A stretch of 64,000 nucleotides of DNA from Nymphaea colorata. Its lineage: Eukaryota; Streptophyta; Magnoliopsida; Nymphaeales; Nymphaeaceae. Within the stretch, counting starts at the first letter, position 1; each line of letters starts with the position of its first letter. The stretch is from assembly GCF_008831285.2 (NCBI RefSeq), contig NC_045141.1, forward strand, positions 13,810,106-13,874,105, given 5' to 3'. The notes under the pieces were generated by a model. That model was not told the DNA's origin. It worked only from the letters and a program-made list of their open reading frames with translations, and ran no database searches. This document shows positions 58,092-64,000 of the stretch, in pieces. A program made the translations under genes and the position numbers.

Positions 58092-58874
58092 TAGGGCTGG
58101 GCATCGGGCCGGGCAGGGCCGGCCCGGCCCGATAAGAACATCAAAATGAAAGCCCGGAAACCGTATCGGGCCAGCCCGAGGCCCGGCCCGTTTATAAACG
58201 GGCCGGGCCGGGCCAATGTAATTTTGGGCCTCGGGCTTCGGTTAATGCCCGAAGCCCGGCCCGGCCCGATTGATAATGGGTCGGGCGGGCTTAGTCGGGC
58301 TTTTGGGTGGGGCGGGCCAAGCCTGTTTCTCATTTCTTCTTTCTTCTTCTCCTTCCCGCAAGAGAAATCGATCGAGTGGTTGTGAAGGACAATCCATTGG
58401 AATGCAAAATCTGAAGACGAAATGAAAAAATGATCGATGGTTGCGATGATAACGAGAAGCGAGGGAGAGTGTGATGAAGAGGCAGTAGAGAGAGAGAGGA
58501 GCGAGATGGAAGAAGCCCTAACGGGCAGAAAAAAAAAATCATCGAAAAAAAGTCGGACCTTTACGGCAATGGGTAGGACCGAAGGCTGGATCGGAGGAGG
58601 CAGCCGAGGGCCGACGAGGAGGATGGGAGGAGGCAATCTTGACGACGGAGATGAAATTTTTAACAACAAAAAGTCCAAAACCCTAAGTTACCTAAGTTTA
58701 TTTTTGTAAAAAAAAAAAAACTATAATAATAATGTCGGGCTTCTCGGGCCGCCGACGATCACAGCGCCAAGCCCGAACCCGGCCCATTATTTACCGGGTC
58801 AATCCCGATAAAAAAAAGCCCGAAACTCAATTTTTGAAGGCCCAGGCCCGGGCCCGTCCCGGTGCCCAAGCTTA
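58092..58874. mobile_element. hAT-like element, 783 bp, GGGCTGGGCA family, in the PPR gene
   Basis: Left end TAGGGCTGGGCATCGGGCC; complement of right end TAAGCTTGGGCACCGGGAC. Flanks TGCACTGG (58084-58091) and TGCGCTGG (58875-58882), 7 of 8 identical. The first 230 and last 170 bp resemble the 447-bp member at 40462. The middle (about 58320-58700) is extra and holds a 90-codon plus-strand frame (58437-58709) with no recognised family. No transposase. Confidence 0.85.
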
Positions 58875-59400
58875 TGCGCTGGTGCTTGATCAAGCGGTTC
58901 GTCTCTTTCACGATATGCTCGACTCGGCGTGCCGGCTGACCGTTGCTACGTATAACGCGATATTGAAGAACCTCTGCAAGGCTGGCGGGACTAATCATGT
59001 TCATGCGCTCAATTACCTGATCAAATGCCGAAGATGGGTTTCCTACCCGACGCCATCGCGTACCATTATTTCTTTCCTAAAATGTCCGACCCCAAGGTCA
59101 TCTTAGAACTGTTTGATAAAATGATTAGCAGAGGTTACACTCCAATACACACATATGTACTGCTGATCAAGAAGTTTGCGTCGTGGGGTTACCTCCGCGG
59201 CTCCGCCCTCTGTTCAAGGTCTGGAAGACGATGGAGGGGCACGGTATAACCCCAAATCAATCCGCACAATGCGCTGATCGATGCTCTGATACAGAAAGGT
59301 AGCATCGAAATACGTCAAGGAAATGTTGGCAAGGGACGTTTCTCCTAGGCCTCGCAAGGAGTTGAGAACTGAATGCCTTAGTGGAGAATCGGATGTTGAT
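58875..59400 (+). pseudogene. PPR protein, C-terminal part, disrupted
   Basis: Starts ALVLDQAVRLFHDMLDSACR, then LTVATYNAILKNLCKAG, a clear PPR repeat. After shifts, MGFLPDAIAYHYFF, PKVILELFDKMISRGYTPI and HTYVLLIKKF follow. The end reads PNQSAHNALIDALIQKGS-like and VSPRPRKELRTECL in yet other frames, the typical tail of this PPR group. At least four frame changes are needed, so it is a pseudogene. Confidence 0.8.
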
Positions 59401-62027
59401 TGTGCTTGAGATCGGGATGCGGCAGGTGCTAGTTATCAGTACGCATGAAATGGCCATTGTTCCAAAACCTTCGTTTTGAGGGAAGACCTACTCATTCTGG
59501 GTGGAAAGGTTCTATTAATTGGACATGCACTTGATTATCTTTGAAAGTTATACCTACTAAAGATTAATTGCCCCCAGCTAAGCAGAAGGTGATTGTGATG
59601 GATACTACTTTCTTGGCCTAGCAAGAACAGAGAAAGAACAGACACGTTTCGATGATTTAGGAGCAGCAGCCAATTCCTTCCACTCTATTATTTAGAAGGA
59701 GCGCTTTCATTTGATGATTCAAGATGGAAAATGTCCTTAAGTCCCCATCTTATTTTTTGGTACATAGAGTCCTCATCTAGCTGGAGCGCTGTGTTCCTGT
59801 GAGCTGAATGCACTTGTTGTCCATTCACAAATCAGGAAAAGCCGGATAAGAAATACGTTTCGATGAGGAAATGCTTCATAACTCAAGCGGGTGGAACATG
59901 CTTTCGATCCATGCAGATAGAGATGCTGTGCTCCTGATAAATCTCAATTCAAGGGCTGATAGTATCCAAATTTTGGCTCCAGGTCTACAAACATTGTAAG
60001 GACTACCAGAGTACGTAAGGACTGTTCCTTGCAGAATTTTTTGCGTACACTAATATGGATGTTTGTTGTTAAAATGTTCTACTTGGAAACAGCATAAATA
60101 TGACCGATAAACTTTTATCTGTAATCGGCAATAAAATTCACAGGCTTCTAAAATGAAAAGGTAAGAGTAAGTTCTGGAACTAGAGTACCCAAAAGCAAAG
60201 AAAAGCACCGCTACCAATTGATTTGTAACTATGAATTGTGTTTTCCCATTTTAAAAGCATCATCATATTATTCAATGCTTATAATATGCTAAATAGTTCA
60301 TGTTAAATGAAAAAAGTTGGAAAACAACGTTTAGAGATCCTATCATGCTTAGCCTCCAGGTTAACTTCAGCCACTCTTGTCTTATGAGCAAAACCACCTA
60401 ACGGATTTACAAAATACCTTCAACCTTATTTGTTTGAAGGGCTCTTCCTTTCTGCAATTCCATCACTAAAACGATTATGCAAAAGTTCAAATTAGTGATG
60501 GTCAATTATATCTCTCGCGAAGATTCTTTTCAATGCTAAGCGCATGTATATGCCTGCAAATATATGTTTATATTCTCTGAAAGCACAATTCGTTGCCTGG
60601 ATAATCTTTATGTTAAACTCAGTTTCTGACTTTTATAACTCCAGAGAAGTGATCACGCTTGCCATTCTCACGCCCACTAAAATTATTAGTTTTCTAATCT
60701 ATGCATCTTTTAGATAAGAATGTGGGGCAGCTGATTCTATGTAGAATTGCTTGGGATAAATGTATAGTTGAATTCCTTATCTTAATTCAATTAGTAGGAT
60801 AGTATGGAATTGAGTGTGCCCTGACAATAATGGAAGAATGAAAGACCTGGAAGGTATTAAACAGAGAATGATAATTAATATGCTAATAAAGGAAGAACAA
60901 TGTCGACAGAAAGTCTTGGTAGCAAGTTGATGAGCAGCTTTATGCAGTTGCTAGCAAGACATTTTCCAAGGAATTCTAATACTGTTATTCCACCTTTAGA
61001 ATGAAATGGACATACACAAAGAGTGATTAATTAAAAAAATTTACCATTTTCTCCAATGCTGATCTGCTTTCAAAGTTGTGAAGAACCCTAAAGACCCTTT
61101 GGTCAGCTCCAGCTCCTTTATTTTTCTGGAATTTGATTACAGATGAGAGAAACCAATAAAAAATGAGCAAGAGATTTGACTAACATGCAAATTAAAATGA
61201 ATTGGAACCAGAAAGGGAGAATAAGAAGCAGGAGATGTTTGATCTGAGAAATGGCTTCTCATCATAAAGGGAGAGAAAGGGAGAGAGAGATGGCCTGCGT
61301 GCGTATGTGCACCTCCACTTAGATAACTACCAATTGCTTGGTAAGGTAATTTTTATAGACTAATAATTTCATGTTAAAAGAAATGGTAGAAGATCAATTT
61401 AACAATAGACAAGTAATGCAATATGGAAGCATATATATCCATTGGTCCACCCCCCTCGTTGGTCCCTAACAAACATGTGCAAACAAGTATTTTTCATTTG
61501 GGTTTGAACTGGTGCATGTATCTATATATTGCTTTTTCATTAGAAGCAGACGTGTTAAAGTAGTTCTCTTCTAGCTTCATGCAAGGGTGAAAATTTTCAG
61601 GTTCCAGTCGAAGTAAAACTTGGTGAAAACCCTCAAACTTATACCAAATTTAACTGACATACGTTTATCAATGTATCAGATTGAACATATATAATAAAGC
61701 ATCTTATCTATAAATGATATTTACTGAATTTAGAAAACGCAGCTAAAAGTCACTTTGCAGTATAATCTTTTGCTGCTATGGAATATCTTTACAGGCTCCC
61801 TCTCATGCAGCCATTGCCCTTTTCTCATTCCACAGAGAAAGCGAGACTTTTTGCGCTTTGAGTCTGTCATTTGGATGCGAGGAGAAAACTTGTAAATGAA
61901 ATGATAGAATTGTCTAGATGCGAAAGCTAATGCAGCAGCGAAGTTGATGAACCTGCTTTCTTGCTCGTTCAAGTTCCATGTGGTTCTCTTGTCACAGATG
62001 TCTACACGTACATCCCCTTAGGACAAG
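59401..62027. other. no gene recognised
   Basis: Long AT-rich stretch with no open frame of note, no clear repeat ends and no microsatellite longer than about 20 bp. Part of 59401-59900 may be the 3' flank of the PPR gene. Confidence 0.5.
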
Positions 62028-62113
62028 ATGGCGACTGCCGCCAGCGCGGCACTGGTCCGTCTCTTCCGCTACACTACCCTTTCATCCAACACTGTACCTC
62101 ACAGAGGGAAGCC

Positions 62114-62156
<43 letters not shown>

Positions 62157-62430
62157 TCTCTCTCTCTCATGGTGGTCCTTTTTTCCATGCATGCATTGCA
62201 CGATGCACCTCGTAGTTGTTGCTCTCTCTCTCTCCCCCTCTGCAACTATGATCGGTTGGTTTCGGTTTGGAGATGGCGGAACTCAATGAATGTGCAGGTT
62301 ATCAAGAGTACTCAGCCTGCGGATCCTCGAAGGAGATGATCATGGTGTCCTGTACCGTAATGGAGCAAACCCACATGCCATCTCTTTTCCTGGACCACCT
62401 TTCGTACTGTAGGCATTCAGTGTCCCACCA
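62028..62430 (+). other. weak exon candidates around a (CT)n tract
   Basis: ATG at 62028 in a good plant context (AAGATGGCG) opens MATAASAALVRLFRYTTLSS, which could be an organelle-targeting start. The frame then runs into (CT)n at 62117-62168 giving LSLSLS. At 62315-62407 another frame reads LEGDDHGVLYRNGANPHAIS and ends at TAG. The VLYRNGANP part faintly recalls the RNGxNP motif of carotenoid cleavage dioxygenases, but the match is too short for a call. Confidence 0.2.
62117..62168. repeat. (CT)n microsatellite
   Basis: About 52 bp of CT repeats with one interruption. Confidence 0.9.
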
Positions 62431-62461
62431 TTTTGCCTTTTCTGTGTGAGAAGAATCTCTC

Positions 62462-62575
62462 GACGTCCAAGAAAGGATCACACCCTTCTCCTCTTTGCTC
62501 CCACACTTTTTTGATCTCTTGACGTCCAAGAAAGGATCACACCCTTCTCCTCTTTGCTCCCACACTTTTTTGACC
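62462..62575. repeat. 59-bp tandem duplication
   Basis: A block starting GACGTCCAAGAAAGGATCAC occurs at 62462 and again at 62521, nearly identical. The repeated peptide in minus-strand frames is an artefact. Confidence 0.85.
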
Positions 62576-63740
62576 GTCTTGTGTTGAGAAAACTTCTGCT
62601 GACCAGCCGCACCTTCGTAGGCTCTTGCGTTCGTCTCGTTTCTCGATCGATCCTTTTATAGAGCCTGGACCATTCTATTCTATACATGATAAGTGAGGAT
62701 GAGGTTGAAGATCTTGTAAATGGTGACTGTCATGAATCAGCAAGAAGAACGACCTTCTTTTCGTTGGCAAGATGAGGACAGACGGATGCTTAATTGTCAG
62801 TGTCTTCTTTGAATTTTAATTTGTTGGTCTTGATTCATTCAACCCGCCGCCTAGTGATCAGTACACTCAGAATGTTACCTAACAACACATATAAAACTCC
62901 CTTTAAAAACTGATCAGCGACCCATTAATTTAATTTTCCTGTACTTGTTGATGTTGGTCTTCTTTGAACTCTAGGATTTTCAAAATTTCTTGCAAAAACC
63001 ATATACATTAGGCCAAGAATCATCGACTCAAACTTTCTAAGAGCACTTAATTTTGTTTTAAATGTTTAGTTAGTATATAAACGGATAGCTGAAGTGCCTG
63101 GAACTGCTTACTTCCTTTTCCCAATATTCCCTTGAACCTGATTCCTCAAATACTTTGTTTGCCCCATTTTATGTATTACTTCCATATTAATTCATTTTGC
63201 TTGCAGCCAGCCAGAGGCCAGGAAACACCCCTTTTTCTTTTTTCTTTTCTTTTTTTTTGGGGGGCTGCTGACAGTGGTGATCTTAAACACCCGAAGGCAT
63301 TGTGGAAACCATGGTGTGATTTCCATTGCGTACATGAACACTAAGTTCTCAATGGGTACAGCTTAATTTAGTGTGAGATACTTAAGAACACAACTAGGAC
63401 GTGAATGTCTTTGAAAAGTTTCAGGTACTTGCTTTCTGTTGATGTCTGATCTGATGTTATCGTTTTCCTTTACAGGACTATCGGATCTAGAGAAGTGGAT
63501 TCCATACCAATCCGGCCTCAAATTAACTGAATATAAGAGTTTTCGGCTGCACTGTTGAACAGCAACATGACAGGCATCGGCAGAGCTTTGCAACACAAAA
63601 TTCAAGATTTCGCAGCAGAGGCACAAATAACTTAGGGACCTGTGGCTTTCAGAAAACAAAAAAAAAAGGCATGCATTTCATGAAACTTTGTGTAGAAATA
63701 GTGGAATATTGGTGTTCTATAGGAGAGATTTCACGAAGGA
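62576..63740. other. no gene recognised
   Basis: Unrecognised DNA. Short T-rich run at 63229-63258. Open frames on both strands are short and without known motifs. Confidence 0.45.
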
Positions 63741-63940
63741 CAGTGGCGGAGGAAGGTGGGGATCTATCTGGGCAAGTGTGTGGCCACTGGGCACTTGCCC
63801 ACACAGACCCACACAAATGCTTATTTCAATATTGATACATGATGACTAGTTTGTTCATTTATATATTGGTGTCGCTTAAGAAGCCAAGACTTATACCTAC
63901 CTGTGCCCCTCTGCAGCCAAAGTTTATAGCTCTGCCACTA
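63741..63940. mobile_element. hAT-like MITE, CAGTGGCG family, 200 bp
   Basis: Starts CAGTGGCGGAGGAAGG and ends GCTCTGCCACTA, which is inverted to the start. Flanks ACGAAGGA and GTGAAAGA agree at 5 of 8 bases, so the target duplication is only weakly supported. Related to the element at 32438. Confidence 0.6.
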
Positions 63941-64000
63941 GTGAAAGAACATGAAACTTGTTCTTTTCTCAAGTGCGAGAACAAACCGTTGTGATATGAA

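Noticed and set aside
57998-58678. 226-codon minus-strand frame
   Set aside because: It crosses the border between PPR remnant and hAT-like element and is low in complexity (Ser/Pro/Leu, Gly/Pro from GGCCCGG words).

Overview
The window reads as nuclear DNA of a flowering plant, rich in transposable elements. The evidence is plant-type Ty1/copia and chromodomain-type Ty3/gypsy retrotransposons primed by initiator tRNA-Met, many short hAT-like elements with 8-bp target duplications, two-exon CYP82-like cytochrome P450s, pentatricopeptide-repeat (PPR) coding remnants, a piece of chloroplast atpB and long (AT)n microsatellites. The species cannot be named from sequence alone. Almost every recognisable protein-coding locus is broken. 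The only intact one that I favour is a very small His/Pro/Gly-rich reading frame at 54306-54515.

Layout. 1-3.9 kb: 3' part of a decayed copia element (+). 4.7-6.3 kb: second copia remnant (-), split by a 516-bp terminal-inverted-repeat element. 6.8-19.1, 25.8-35.25 and 35.26-54.8 kb: three colinear copies of one duplicated segment, plus a partial copy at 21.3-22.8 kb. Each segment carried, in order, a flank with ATGAGATAA-type repeats, hAT-like elements, a P450 on the minus strand, and a small His/Pro-rich gene with a TATA box on the plus strand. The P450 is a pseudogene in units 1 and 2, an exon fragment in the partial unit and only a 3' trace in unit 3. Unit 3 was enlarged by two related gypsy elements (37.0-43.1 and 45.2-50.7 kb, both minus strand). 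55.2-59.4 kb: a PPR gene broken by frameshifts, a roughly 2-kb insertion of unknown type and a 783-bp hAT-like element. 59.4-64 kb: mostly unrecognised DNA, one weak exon candidate near 62.0 kb and a hAT-like element at the end.

How it fits together. A P450 plus His/Pro-rich gene segment was duplicated in tandem. The copies then decayed by different lesions, and transposable elements landed in them. Because the copies are paralogous, several insertions have an empty site in a sister unit, which dates them after the duplication and fixes their ends. No bacterial-style operon, CRISPR array, rRNA or tRNA gene was seen. All statements come from reading by eye; similarity figures are hand counts and no database search was run.
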